Shown: positions 10,090 to 22,195 of the stretch, piece by piece
Layout: every line of letters begins with the position of its first letter
Numbering within the stretch: the stretch's first letter is position 1
Assembly: GCA_016760335.1 (NCBI GenBank)
Contig: CM028682.1
Coordinates: forward strand, 10,195,501 to 10,259,500
Length of the DNA stretch: 64,000 nucleotides
Reading direction: 5' to 3'
Origin: Gastrodia elata
Lineage: Eukaryota > Streptophyta > Magnoliopsida > Asparagales > Orchidaceae
Position numbers and translations under genes: made by a program
The notes under the pieces: generated by a model
What the model was told of the DNA's origin: nothing
The model's input: only the letters and a program-made list of their open reading frames with translations
Databases searched by the model: none

Positions 10090-10476
10090 CTAGTTACAAT
10101 ACTCTACCCAGAAGGTAGCACAAAAGTCATCATATGTGACTATGTGGCCTTTCCGAGCTAATCTCTTATCGACCCAATACCACCAACGACTCGCTGATCC
10201 CCTCAGTAGGATCTCTACAATCTCCAGGCAGTACCTCTCTGGACAGGCTGTCTCTCGAACTGCCGTGGTAACACGATCCAGCCACTCTTTGGCGAGCATC
10301 GAAAGACTGGTGCCTTTGAATGATGAATGAACCAGAATCTTGTCCAGTACTGCAACTCCTCGGGATGATACTCCATCCACCGTCCTCCCGTAGATCTGAC
10401 CATCTCGAAGGTCGTCTATCCAATAATCGTCAAATCTCCTAATGTAGAATAGAAATGCTGACGGCGAGTATTCCAT
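10090..10476 (-). CDS. Second gag-like ORF upstream of the main gag
   Basis: A 128-residue open frame starting MEYSPSAF. It contains a gag-core-like segment: SMLAKEWLDRVTTAVRE, then EILLRGSASRWWYWVDKRL, then YDDFCATFWVEYC. The WW dipeptide followed about 20 residues later by an F-x3-F pattern matches the capsid domain of gypsy gag, and it is clearly distinct from the gag at 9435-10016 just downstream. It lies first after the PBS, where gag normally starts. Either this element carries two gag-type domains, or a gag fragment of another element was inserted or acquired. No zinc knuckle is seen. Expression is unproven. Confidence 0.55.
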   Translation of the reverse strand: MEYSPSAFLFYIRRFDDYWIDDLRDGQIYGRTVDGVSSRGVAVLDKILVHSSFKGTSLSMLAKEWLDRVTTAVRETACPERYCLEIVEILLRGSASRWWYWVDKRLARKGHIVTYDDFCATFWVEYCN

Positions 10477-10768
10477 TCCCTAAAATAGTTTAACCCATAA
10501 ACATTTTATTCATTATTCCTTCAAAATTCGTTTAGATCTTAAGATGTCATTTTATGTTATCTTCTTATGTGCGTTAAATTCCTAGGGTGTCAGTATCGTA
10601 GACATAATTTTTCCCTTCTCTTTCTGAGATAGCTTAGTGAATCTTTTGGATGTTTGCTTCGTACTATACTTAGTAATTGTGATCTTGTCCTGTCGCAGAG
10701 AACAGATTATAAAGTAGATAGGAACAAGCTCCTTATCTGACACTTTATAATACTTCTCTGATACCAAC
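10477..10768 (-). other. 5' leader with tRNA-Met primer binding site
   Basis: Read on minus, TGGTATCAGAG (10756-10766) is complementary to the 3' end of plant initiator tRNA-Met and lies two bases after the LTR end. This fixes the 5' LTR boundary and the minus orientation. The rest of the leader holds no recognisable gene. Confidence 0.9.
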
Positions 10769-11396
10769 TGTAGCGCCCCATCCCGTCGCAGTGTGCAAAA
10801 TACGAGTATAATTCATAGATTTACGGCGGAATGGTGCGCTACTCGGGAACGGTGGGCCATACTAGTAAAACCCATCATCCCGAATAGGTTTAAAGAGACA
10901 AAGCCATACTGAAGGCCACTGACTCGAGTCCTAAGAGTAGGCTCGAAAGCCAATACCTAAGGTAAGAATGGAACCTTTATCTTAGGTATTAGACTGAGTA
11001 CGTACATAAGGTTTAAGGGAGGAGAGAAGGACCCATGTACATTACAAAATATATCATCGTTTCGAGTACGCCGATCACATCATAATACTATGTATAGTAA
11101 TATAACAGAGTGCAGAAGCTAAAAGTAAAACATCCAGAATACATTCGTCCCAAACAGTAGTAAATATCCATCTCAGAAAAGAAAATAAAAGTACATCCAG
11201 AGTTTTATTACAAACTATAATAATGCAGAAATATAAAGAGTCTAGCCAGAATACTGAAAAGGACTAAAAAGTAAAAGTAGGTACTCAATCCCCTACAGCT
11301 CCAAGTGCTCCTCCTGAGTCTCTGGGATGTCTCCCTGACCTGTCTCCAATAACTGCTCGGGATCTAGTAAATTGTCGGATCCCAAAAGTACCCCGT

Positions 11397-11417
11397 GTTA
11401 GACAGGAAGTCTAACAC
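11397..11417 (-). other. Stem-loop near the LTR 3' end
   Basis: TGTTAGAC and GTCTAACA pair around AGGAA. This is the positional equivalent of the TTAGACAATTGTCTAA palindrome in the LTRs at 5948 and 34550. It is followed (on minus) by GGATCC-GACAATTT-CTAGATCC, another potential pairing shared with 48158-48182. Confidence 0.6.
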
Positions 11418-14400
11418 ATCGGAGTTAGATATACAAGCTAATCTAAATATAATAAATGTGCAAGAACATAAAGTAAAAGTGCAAGAGAAACTATAAAGCA
11501 TCAAATAACTGAACTGTAGGAACTAAGCAAAGAAAAACTGCATCAAAACTAAATACTGAAAGTACATGAAAATGTCAGATGCTGAGAAGGATGCTATAAG
11601 CTGCACTATATGCTACTGAAGCAATGCTCACAGATATGTTATATCACGGTATATCACAGAACTATCACTGAATGTTTATGAGTCGTACGGTCCAATGTAA
11701 GCACAACAGTTAGGAAGTCAGTATGGTGACGCAGATGCACCCTAAAATTCCCCAATCTGTGTATATAACATTTCGTATCTTATACTGTATCACTGATATC
11801 CATGTGTCACAATAGAAGTAATGTGGTCAACTCATATTTATGCTTCATATTTATGCCATTATATGATATGAATGGAAAATTCCAAAATCCATGAAGAATA
11901 TAGTAAGAAACAAAAAAAAATGAATCCTAAGTCTCCACTGTGCAGAATCCTGCTAAAAGGATTCTGACTCCAAATCTCTAGATCGATATTTAGTTAAGGT
12001 TGCTTGTTTATTCAAATATCACGGGGCAGGGTGATCATATACACATATTAAATATGCTGCAAAGATAGGACACGACATTTAGTTTGATTATGCCACCCTA
12101 ATAAAGCGATCTTCATTAGGAGGCACTATATGGTGATGGTTTATGTCTCAAACTAAGCATTTAGTCACTAAACTCGCAATCATACTTAGTGTCTTAAGGT
12201 AGGTAATTCCCCTTTTTACTTAGTTTTATTTAAGCCATACCTATTGAAGCGATCTTCGCCAGGAGGCATTGCCCGATGGCAACTGTCCTTCAATAAAACT
12301 ACGGAATGGGTACCCATTTAATACACTCTTAGGTTTGATTGATTTATTTTAAGCGAGGTTATGTCCGCCTAAACCCGTAGGATAGCAACAAAGACAAATC
12401 TTACTTATAGTGACTTAACCAATCCAGATTATTACTGAGGACCAGTAATATGGGTATACTATACAACGCTTACCCCACAATCGCGGTTCAATCAAATCTA
12501 TTTAATAGAGCAAGGATTTATCAAGACTATAAGTCTTAGACTAGTAGGTAAGTCCTATACAAGGTTTCACAAGTCTAATATGATCGGGGATCACTTAATA
12601 TGGATTCTACCACAAGGAGATGTATCTCTTCTAATGTCTTGAGTGATCACTACCACAAGGAGAATAGATCAATCTCTAAGGTGAATGGATCTTCTATACT
12701 TCTACCTCAAGGATTTATACAAGGCTTCCTACCTCGTGATATATAAATTTAGGTCTTTTAGATAATTTAAGATGATCTTTATTAAGAGAGCATCCAGATC
12801 TCCCCTTTAGATGTTGATATTAGACTATAACATTCTGGTTCAATATTAGATTTAAAATGTTTAGATCGGATGATGGGATCATCTGATAACACTTAGACTA
12901 AGATTATAGGAACTAAATCCAGCATATTGTTAAGGATTATATCACTTGTTTAATTAATATGATTTTAATTGTCTTCTTATGCTAGTCTTCTTTCTTAAGA
13001 GAAAATCAGGGATCTAAAGTTTAAATTCAGATCAAGTAATCACATAGATTGTTATTAACCTTAACATGTCTAATTCAAATGTTTAGGATCAATAGTAAAT
13101 CAGATGTATTATTGGAAAATGTTCAATTCACAGTCTTGTAATCAATATAGTTGAGTTAGGGTTGTTATGGTTTTAGATTTGCCTTAAGTAGGTTAGGGCT
13201 TGACTCCTTCTCAAATCTTAAGTCAAATCAAGTGTACATTTAAATATCAATGTAAAATCAGTAGATTAATTATGCATTATTGGTGGCAATCATAGATCTA
13301 GATCAAGTCTTAAAAGCTTGATCCAAATCTTATGATTTCTTAAGTTAATTAAGATGTTTAAGATTCTATAATTTTAGATTGATTCAAGTATACTTAATAA
13401 GTTTATGGAAGGTGATTTTATTTTATTTGGTTTACTATTATAAGCCAAAACAATGATTTAAGTTTAACAAACAGTGTTTACTTAATGCTAACCAAAACCT
13501 AATTCCAAGCAAAAAGGATAATTACATAAGTAAAAATCCAACCATTCAAATTATATGAAATTTGGCATGCAAGTCCTAATTAATCATACAAGTAATTAGA
13601 GACTGAGTTTGCTGTGATCCAATGTGTATAAACCCTAAAATACACTAATTATGATTTGACAAGATTAGGGCATATCTACATTTACAGAGCTCAGAAAAAT
13701 ATGATACTTGGCACATGCAATCTAATTAACATTTGTAAATTAATGGCACCCTAATCATGCAATTTAGATAAGTAATTTTACTAATCTTTCCTAATTAAGA
13801 TTCACTGTAATTAAGCAATAATTAAAGATCTAACCATCAGATGTGTGATTTTATTTTTTATTTAAGTTCCTGAGATTTTTTTGAACAATTTCATATATGA
13901 TATCATAAAATTATAACCAGTGGATTAAAAGTTATTAAGAAAATACATTCTGTATTTTTCTATTGTATTTTCCTAATTTCCTTAAGGAAAAATAAATAAT
14001 AAATTCTTTATAAATATTTTAAACGGCGCCGGCCCGATCCAAACCACGCGGGTCGTTCGGGTTTGCGGCCCGTTACTGTGTACTATTGATTTTAAAACGG
14101 CGCCGGCCCGATTCAAATCATGCGGGTCAATCGGGCCTGAAGGCCCATTACTGTTCGACAGCGCGGGTCATGGGTCGACCCGACCCGCGCTGTCGTCTTC
14201 TTCCCCGCGCCTGGCCCCAATTGAGAGCGATTGGGGCGAACCCTAATCGCCAAAATTCTCAGTCGTCGAGCCATGCCGGGGCATAAGGATGACGGCTTCA
14301 CCTTCCTGGGGCCGAGACCAACCCTTAGAACCCTAAATTGCTAACTGGGATGGTCTAATTCCCCTGGACCCTATTTCTCCATTTCGCGTGAGAGGAGCTC

Positions 14401-14921
14401 ACTGTGAGGAGAAATTCTCCTCACAGGGGGCTTGCCAGGGCTGGGGTTTGATCCGTTCACCATCAGGGCGTAAGCACGGATCAAAACCCCTTTTCAGGAG
14501 GCCCTGGGAGGCTCTAGATCCCTGGGGCCTTACTCGGTCCCAGAGTTCTGAAAGACGGATGACCCGTTCGATCGATACGATCGAACGGACCCTCCCAGCA
14601 TACCAATTTAATTGCAATGAGTTCGCTTTAGCTAGGGGAGAGTGTGGGGATGGAAATTAGGCAGGAATTGAGCCCATACGGCTTAGTCTAGAATGTGGGG
14701 TACCTGGTTTTGCTAGTCTGAGATGGTCTGGATGGCGGAGCCTAGCACAAAGCAGCAGAGGGGCTCTTAGGGGTCCTGAATTCCATGAGTTACCCTCTAT
14801 CAGCTGTACGCGAGCTTAGGAGCGTCGGGAGGAGCTTAGCAGAGCAGCAATGGCGATCGGAGGAGGAAATTGGAATTTAGCTCAATTCAACAGCAAAGAG
14901 CTCCAGAGGTGAGGTCTGAGG

Positions 14922-14931
14922 CTATTTATAG
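14922..14931 (-). promoter_or_regulatory. TATA box of the minus-strand 5' LTR
   Basis: CTATAAATAG on minus, inside a small palindromic context (GAGGCTATAAATAGCCTC). It lies about 0.9 kb from the LTR 5' end, the same offset as in LTR B. Confidence 0.6.
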
Positions 14932-15827
14932 CCTCAGAGAGGTGTTGGGAGGAACTGCTAGGACTGGGCTCGGCTTGGCTTGGCCCGAGAGCTCGGGTCA
15001 AGGGGAGCTCTCAAAATTTCCAAAAATGGAGATATCGGGCTGGAGAGCCCGTCTCAGAGGCCTCACGGGATTGAGGAACCCCTAACAGCTATACTGAGCT
15101 GGCGGGGGAGTGGGGGACAGGCTCTGCTTGTCGGGGATTTCATTTTTTTTTTGTCGGGGGTCTGAGCGAAGCGGAGGAGATGATGAGCAGTGCGGGGTTT
15201 ACGGCAGCCGTCTGATGTATCGATCGTTGACGCGGAATGGTTCAGATTCTCGGACAGGTAACGGCCGAACGCGGAGCGGGGATCATCCGTCGGATCTGGA
15301 TCTCTGGATCTGATGGATGGATCGCGCTACTTACTATGGGTGGATGGGTACCGTCCGATCCTTTGATTGAACCGCGGAATGGCCCAGATGGGTTAATCCT
15401 GAGCGAAGGCGCGGGCCGCACGATCTGATCCGAGAAATGGACGGCTCAGATCACGCCCACTGTTTTAAAGACGACTGAAGGTATATTTGCAATTTTTAAT
15501 TGTATGGAGCCTTTAAGTGCAATTGCACCATTTTAAATTAAATAGAATTATTGCCTAAATGAACTCCAAATTGCACCAAAATTTCACCCTTAGCTAATTT
15601 GGGGGTGAGGATTTCAAAAATGCAATCATATTTTAATTTTGAGATCAAAATATTTTGGGTCTAGACTAGGGCATCTAGACTGATCAAATTGTAAATTTTG
15701 ACTTAGAGAAGCCCAATGGACTTCAAATTGTCTAGGTAGGCTTATATTGATGTTCTAAAAGCAATGATGCTAAAAAATTGGATCAATCAACATTTATTTT
15801 GCATGGTAACAACCTAGGGTTGTTACA

Positions 15828-16335
15828 CATGAACTCGTGGTTCACAAGGGCCGCAGTCATCTTCTCATACTTTAAAACATCCTTCCCATAGATTAACTTC
15901 ATGGTGAAGTGCTCAAACTCATCTAGCAATGAGTTCAACAACAACAGGGGCTTGCCTTCATTCTCCATGATTTCATCTAGATTCAACAAATTCGACAACA
16001 ATTTTGTGAGCTCGTTTAGGTGCTCATCTATGGAAATACCCCTTCTCATCTGAAACCGATAGAGCCGCATCTTCATATGGAGTCGATTCTCCACACTCTT
16101 CATTAATTACTTGTTGTCTAAGAAATTTCTTCTGGTTTCTCTTCGTCATCTAGAATATCTTCTAAATTCAATGCACATAGTGCGTCTGCCATCTCGTACC
16201 GCTACATATCAAAGTTATTCTTCACATCAAATTTGATCTCATCAATCTTAGCTGGATATATCACAACTTGGTGGAGGGATCTCTCCACCACCGATGACGA
16301 TGAAGTTCATACCATCTCTTCTCCTCTATCTGCCA
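15828..16335 (-). pseudogene. Ty1/copia gag N-terminal part (interrupted by gypsy insertion)
   Basis: Read on minus it starts MADRGEE at about 16335 and passes KFDVKNNFDMWRYEM (the usual F-x-G-x-N-Y/F-x2-W start of copia gag). After a frame break near 16105 it continues as KSVENRLHMKMRLYRFQMR and ISIDEHLNELTKLL. It then reaches LLLLNSLLDEFEHFTMKLIYGKD, the UBN2-type gag core. It stops inside VNHEF where the gypsy LTR begins. The remainder of the copia element is not found beyond 8008, so it was lost or lies outside. The same copia family recurs at 53085-54221 (similar SSSVVER-LHQVV start). Confidence 0.88.
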
Positions 16336-16932
16336 TGCTTTTCCTTCTCGCTTTAACAAACTCAAACACAAACAATACACAGCTCAAAGAAAACCCTAAC
16401 CCTTAAGCACAAACAAGCAACCTCTCTCTTATAAAATGCAGAGCAAAAGCTTGTTATGATCGAAACCCCTTGTTATGATCAAAATTGGGAGAAATTGTTT
16501 CAAAACAATGCAAAACAAAAGCTTCAAAACGTTGAGCAAAACCAAATCAAGCAAGAAAAACTCACATGCAAGATCAATCACAGCATAAGATACAAAATTA
16601 TGTGGTTCGGTGCTAACACCTACGTCAATGGGGAGGAGAACAAGAGATTTCACTATGTAGAGAGGGGATTATAATGAGTTTTAGGGTTAGCAAGCCCTTA
16701 CACAAACCGTAGGAGCTTCTTTTTTGCAATGGAGCAATCATCACACACAAAATCAATGGAGGCTGATAATATTTCGAATTTTCCCCTCTCTTAACTCTAA
16801 AAACAGTGTTAAGAATATATATATTGGCGGCTTAGAAACGTGTTTTCTGGGCCACGGACGTTATAGCGCGCTGTAATGCCCGCCTCTCGAGCACTCGGCC
16901 GCTGCTTATTTTTCTTTTCAAAAAGGGTCTAA

Positions 16933-16976
<44 letters not shown>

Positions 16977-17000
16977 GAGCAACGGTTCCGCAGCACCGCA
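16336..17000 (-). repeat. Copia leader and probable 5' LTR (boundary unclear)
   Basis: The stretch contains ATTATGTGGTTCGGTGCTAA near 16597, a motif common in plant copia LTRs and also present in altered form in the copia LTR at about 46618 and at 54280. A recognisable PBS is not retained. It includes GC-rich words (ATAGCGCGCTGTAATGCCC) at 16863-16880 and an (AT)n run at 16931-16973. I cannot place the outer LTR end. Confidence 0.45.
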
Positions 17001-18295
17001 GACAATGCTAAAGAAACTGACTTTATAAAGCACCGTTAAATGCTATTTATTATTGAAGCCGAAGGCATGCAATGGGAGATCGATCGGTCTTATGTTGCGG
17101 CTAAATGGTATGCATTTCTTCTTAAGAGACAAAGTGTTTCAAATAGTAAATGATATGTGATGCCTAAATATTGCTAAGAGAAATGACTTGAATCCTAATG
17201 TCATTGCGAGTCATAAATATGTGTGTATAAAACAGTAAGAAACTCGCAGCGACCAAACTGCAATTTAATGACTATTAATTTGCTGCTTGTAGTAGAAAGT
17301 TATTTAATGCGAGGGCATCACATGCAGAACAATTTTACTTGGGACCAGAACCCCTCCATCTTTGGACCTCGGTTTCCTTGAGCATTGTTGCATGGAGATC
17401 TTGTCCTTGAAAGTTCGCTGATATTGAACCTCGTGGCAGGGATCGGCCTAGAAGGGGCCAAGCTTGTTACTCCCTTTCTCTGGTAGTTTTGGTCGAACTT
17501 CTCTCAATCCATTTTCCTTTTCTCATCAACGATTCTACAGGACACTATTGGATCGTTCAAATAGAATGGTAAATAGAGCACTGATCTCAGATACATCATC
17601 TCAAACAATACACAAAACCAACTATGATCTAACACGTAAAAAATGCTAGTGTATTTGATTCCAGTTGAATTTTTCCAAGTAGTTGGATGTTATATTAACA
17701 TTAAAGTATGTTTATGCGGTATATATGAAAGGGATATAAAATGGGGAAGAAATAGTCACAATAAAGATAATTAATATTTACTCCAATAAATTGTCCTGCA
17801 CATCAGGATCTATATTGGTATATTTTACTATAAAAAGTTATTTCATTAATTATGTAATGGTATTTTTCTAGGCAATCTTCATTTTTAGCATTGGACGCAT
17901 TTAACTCTTCTCAAGGCACCTATTATAGAAACATTTCCATATTTATTATATGATTTTATCACAATCAAGAATTCAAAACAAGTATTAGGCTTCTTTAACA
18001 AACATCATTTCATTTGAGTAAACGCATAACACAAGATATAATTCAAGCACGCCTCCTTTTGCTTCCCATTATATTAATACACACACAAATATATATATAT
18101 ATATATATGCACGTGTGTTATTATGTTCCGTTGTACTATTATTGATAGCAAAATTTCAAATACAATAGGCACTGGATTTGGCGACCTCCGACAATGAAAA
18201 TAAACTAAAGATAAAATATAATCGAAAAGACAAGAAACTTAAAATGGTCACCTAATCTCCAAGCTAACTCAAGCTATAGGTGCCTTGCATGAACA
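17000..18295. other. No recognisable gene
   Basis: Mixed AT-rich sequence with short open frames lacking domain features and a small (AT)n at 18090-18108. No LTR end, TSD or coding block could be assigned. It lies 3' of the LINE ORF1-like gene on minus, where an ORF2 would be expected, but none is visible. Confidence 0.5.
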
Positions 18296-20335
18296 TCACA
18301 GCCAATCAACAACCCTCATTTTTGTCTGAGAATATATCTTCGTTTCTTGCTTGAATGTGAGCCTTTTGATTTTTCTTATTTTTCTTATTCCATCTAACTC
18401 TTCGTGGATTTCAATGCTTCTAACCTCATCCCTCGAACTTGAGATCAAATCGTCCGGCTCAGAGTCTTCATCTACGGAATCTAATTGATAGTTTGAATTT
18501 CCACATGGACTGACGTCCATTATTGCACATATGCTCAAAAGAATTGAAATTTCATCCACAAATTATTGGACCGATCCCAAAGGGGCTCCCAATAGTCCAA
18601 TATCCTCAATGTTAACTTCAGCCTCTCTTGCCTTCCTCCTCCTTAGGATTTCCATGGAAGGAGAGTGGGTTGTTATGAACTTTTATGCAAAAAAAATTTC
18701 ATATGCTGCTACCAATGATAGGTTAACCTTCGACGAACAATCTTCATCAGAGTTATACCTCCTCACCCCCTTCAATGACACAAGTCATAGCATGAAATGC
18801 TTCTACAATCACCATTTGTGTTTGATCATTATTGTCATCTATCATTAAGTCCGTAAGAGATTCGACTACTATAATGCCCTTCGATCTGTTGAAACTGTGT
18901 TTATAGTCACAATCTGTTCCATCCCCGTGGAAATTTGCATTTTATGCACAGCTTCATCAATAATGTTCGACATTTTGGTCAATGTTGGGACCACCTCATT
19001 GTGGTGACCGGTAACTGAGTTAGCATAGCTAATCAGCATTAGGCGCTCACATCCTAGGATCATATCGGGACTTAGTATAATAGTGCATTAGAATCATATA
19101 AAATACATATTTTCACATTCATTACAACATTCAAAAATTCTAGAATAATAAAAAATATATTCGTAGATAATAATTATTTTACAAAATCTATTACACAATA
19201 CGTAGAAAATTAAAACTTAAAAAAAATAAGAATTTAAATTACTCCATTCTGCATCAGCTTCTTCTCAAAGACTTGATTTAGAGATCGCTCCTAATCTGTC
19301 ACACGCACACAACGCATATATATATACATACATACATATACGATCGGCTGAACCAAGAAAAGAAAATATTTAATTAGACACAGAGGTCTAAGTAAGGTTT
19401 GTAAGATATCATAATTACATATAATATTAAGCATCATACTTCTATAGGAGAAGCATAAATAAAATAATATGCAATGTTTAAGTAAGATATACCTACAAAA
19501 TTGTCAAAATTATAAATCTAAAATATATATGCACATATTTAAGATATGTGCTCATTCTGAAAGAAAATTCCAGTAAGATATAATATTTATTATATTGGAA
19601 AATTTTATAAAATACTTGATGAGTTAGATATATTTATCTAACTATCTGAGATATAAGTTCTTGATTAACTATACATTTCCCCCTCAAGGTATGTATAGTT
19701 TCCATATTTTTATAGATAGCAGTCTATCATGGCTTAACATATTATCTGTACCAACTTGAGATCAACCTGAACGAATCCTGATGCTAATTTTTGATTTTTA
19801 TTTCCAAGTTTTGAACACAAAATCTTATATAAATATATCAACATTGATCAAAGCTTAATAAGGATGCAAAAGCTGCAAATGAACCAATTAATGAAAATAT
19901 TGATATCCTTCATTTTATTTTAGTAAGAATATTAATAATAATAATAGTAATAACATTGTTTATTTATTTATATATATTAAAGTAATAATAATAATTATTG
20001 TTATTATTATTAATTATAATAGTAATGATATATATATATATATATATTGAAAGGAAAAAATAATTGAATTGAAATAATTGAAATGAAAGTTGTTGAAATT
20101 AGAAATAATAATAATAATAATAATAGTAATAATATTCAATATTAATAATATTATTATTATTTTTTTTAATATAAAAAATGAGAAGTACAAAATGAAAAAT
20201 ATGAAAAAATGAAAATAATCGGTGAGACGAGGAATCGGTGGTGGCCGAGGAAGGAAGAGAGGGAAGGTTTGGGGGAGGAGAGGAGATGAAAGTGGGGGGA
20301 AAGAAATTTTTTGTGGGAAGAATGAGGGGGTGATG

Positions 20336-20350
20336 AGGTATTTATAAATA
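20336..20350 (-). promoter_or_regulatory. TATA box of the solo LTR
   Basis: Read on minus, ATTTATAAATACC, followed by a leader rich in C and T (CTCATCACCCCCTCATTC). The same arrangement is found on plus at 6581. Confidence 0.55.
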
Positions 20351-20545
20351 ATATTTCTCTCATCTCTCTCTCTCCTTTTCTCTCTCATTTTTCTCTCTTC
20401 TCTTTCTCTCTCTTCTTCCTCTCTCCTATTACTTCACTCTAAAGTTACTAAACTTCTTAAAGTGTAAAATTCTAGTTTTACACTTATTTCTCTCTCATCT
20501 TTCTCTCTCCTCTTTCTCTCTCTTCTTCTCACTCCTCTTACTTCA
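20341..20545. repeat. Duplicated polypyrimidine tract
   Basis: Two related blocks of CT-rich sequence, each followed by TTACTTCACT-like text, lie at about 20350-20450 and 20485-20550. Between them AGTGTAAAA and TTTTACACT form a perfect 9-bp stem (20461-20484). Confidence 0.7.
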
Positions 20546-21654
20546 CTTCTTAAGTTTACTTAGCTATCAAGTAACTTAATTTGAGATATTTTGAATTAAT
20601 AGTGCATTAATATGATGAATAGTAAAATAATTTATTTTGAATAAATGAATAATAATTTTAATTAAAAATTATTCTTAAGAGTTTGCACATTTTTTGATAA
20701 TTTTATTTCCAAAATTAACAAAACTTGATAGTGAGGTGTATTTCAACGAGACAATCACACTCATACTAATATTTCTCAATTTGGAGTTACATTTTTTCTT
20801 ATATTAATTTTTGAAGATAAAAACTTCAAAAATTAATTAATGTTAATCCGGAGCTTCAAATTTAACAAATTTTTTTGTATATCTTTATTATAATATTCTT
20901 AATCCAATGATACTAAAATAACTAAATTTAAGTTTGTATTTAATTTCTCAATTTTATAAATTTTAAATATTTAGAAATTATTTCAGGAGTATTCATTATT
21001 CAGATTGCTCCCAAACCTTAGTATTACGATCACAAAAATATACTCTATCCAATAATACTTTTAGTTTAATTTAATTTTGAAGTCACTCTGGATCCTGATT
21101 TTTGAGTCAAGTTTAATCCTAATTGTTTTATTAACTACTTGAATCATTACACTCATCACCATCATTGGCCCTCGTTGAGCACACCTCACCACCATCATTG
21201 GCCATCAACATCATTTGCATTTCATTTTCCTTTTCAGCTATATTATTTCCCAAATTGGGATAATAACCTTAATAAGAGTAGTCAGGTTGGCAATTCCCAA
21301 TTTTGAAATCACCCTCATCATCTTCATAGGCGCACTACCCCCATTTTTTGTTTTGAACATACTTGAATTAAGGTTTTTTTGTTGTTTTGGAAATATTATC
21401 GATCACCTTCAGTTTTTGTCTAAGATGAGGATTGAGCTTGAAGCAATTTAACTCATCATGCCCAATAATAAAATAATGAGAATAGCAGGTCGGGCAAATC
21501 TTAAATATGAATTCCTGAAAATATCTCAAGTTCTCACCGCCAATCCATATTGTTAATTCTAATTTTTCAGTCAAATCCCTCTCTACCTGTAAAGACCCGC
21601 TTAAGTCGTATTAAATAAAACTCTTAAACATTGAGGCACCTTTTTAGATAACGA

Positions 21655-21740
21655 TAGAGTTCATGATAAGAACTCCAAAGTTGAACATGCTCAAGTGGGA
21701 GCACTCCCATGATTGGTGACCTATTGGTAAGTTATCTTTT
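21655..21740 (+). other. 5S-rRNA-like segment in Cassandra 5' LTR
   Basis: The order AGAACTCCAAAGTT, then a degraded box A region (GAACATGCTCAAGTGGGAG), then ATTGGTGACCTATTGG follows the 3' half of plant 5S rRNA, including the box C region. Box A is more altered than in the other LTR. Confidence 0.8.
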
Positions 21741-22109
21741 AATGGCAAAACTACAAGGTAATTCAAGTCAAAAGAGACGGTACTTTAGTGCTTAAGAGTT
21801 TGGGATATTACAAATGGTAATAGAGTGGGCCATAGGGTATCAAATGGAAGCTAAGTGTCGTAAAGGGAAAAGTACCACTTTATGTGAGCAGCTTATTAAA
21901 CCCAAGATGATTAAGGTGCAATATGGTTGCGAGTATCTCTTATGCCTGTAGTGGCCACATTTAGTCCTATCTACTCAATGAATGGTTCTTGGATTTGTGT
22001 ATGGATACTGATGAGGGCATCAATTACTTAATTTGGGGATATTGTAAGGACCCACTTAAGTAGTATTAAGTAAAACTTTTAAATATCGAGGTAACTTTTT
22101 AAATAATGA

Positions 22110-22195
22110 TGGAGTTCCTGATAAGAACTCTAAAGTTAAGCGTGCTCAGGTGGGAGTACTCTCAGGATGGGTAACTTGCTATAAAGTTATCTTCT
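22110..22195 (+). other. 5S-rRNA-like segment in Cassandra 3' LTR
   Basis: AGAACTCTAAAGTTAAGCG, then TGCTCAGGTGGGAGTACT, then AGGATGGGTAACTTGCT match plant 5S rRNA with few differences. Box A (AGTTAAGCGTGCT) and box C (AGGATGGGTAAC) are nearly intact. As part of an LTR it is not a functional 5S gene, although its internal promoter may be usable. Confidence 0.88.

Larger units (their letters stand above)
10769..15827 (-). repeat. Complete 5059-bp 5' LTR of the minus-strand Tekay-like element
   Basis: On minus it starts TGTAACAACCC at 15827 and ends GGGGCGCTACA at 10769, directly before the PBS. The first 470 bases match the 3' LTR at 8008-8415. A GC-rich block (about 14030-15470) contains U3 words such as CGTCGGATCTGGATC and a TATA box; the rest is AT-rich. 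A stem-loop lies at 11397-11417. Reading frames in the GC-rich part show no domain and overlap on both strands, so I do not call genes. The element interrupts a copia gag gene at 15827/15828. Confidence 0.92.
19000..21151 (-). mobile_element. Solo LTR of family 'A', 2152 bp, TSD CTCAT
   Basis: On minus it starts TGTAATGATTC at 21151 and ends GGTCACCACA at 19000. CTCAT flanks both sides (18995-18999 and 21152-21156). There is no internal region. It aligns with LTR A at 871-1307 and 7900-8007, and with LTR C at 57338-58300. Inside are AT-rich trinucleotide runs (19930-20160), a C/T-rich leader and a TATA box. It interrupts the LINE ORF1-like gene. Confidence 0.93.

Noticed and set aside
10166..10423. 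Two additional minus-strand frames overlapping 10090-10476
   Set aside because: Shadows of the gag-like ORF in other frames; they lack the WW capsid core.
22110..22195. Possible 5S rRNA gene
   Set aside because: Only the 3' half of 5S is present, duplicated in both LTRs of a Cassandra element; not a 5S gene.
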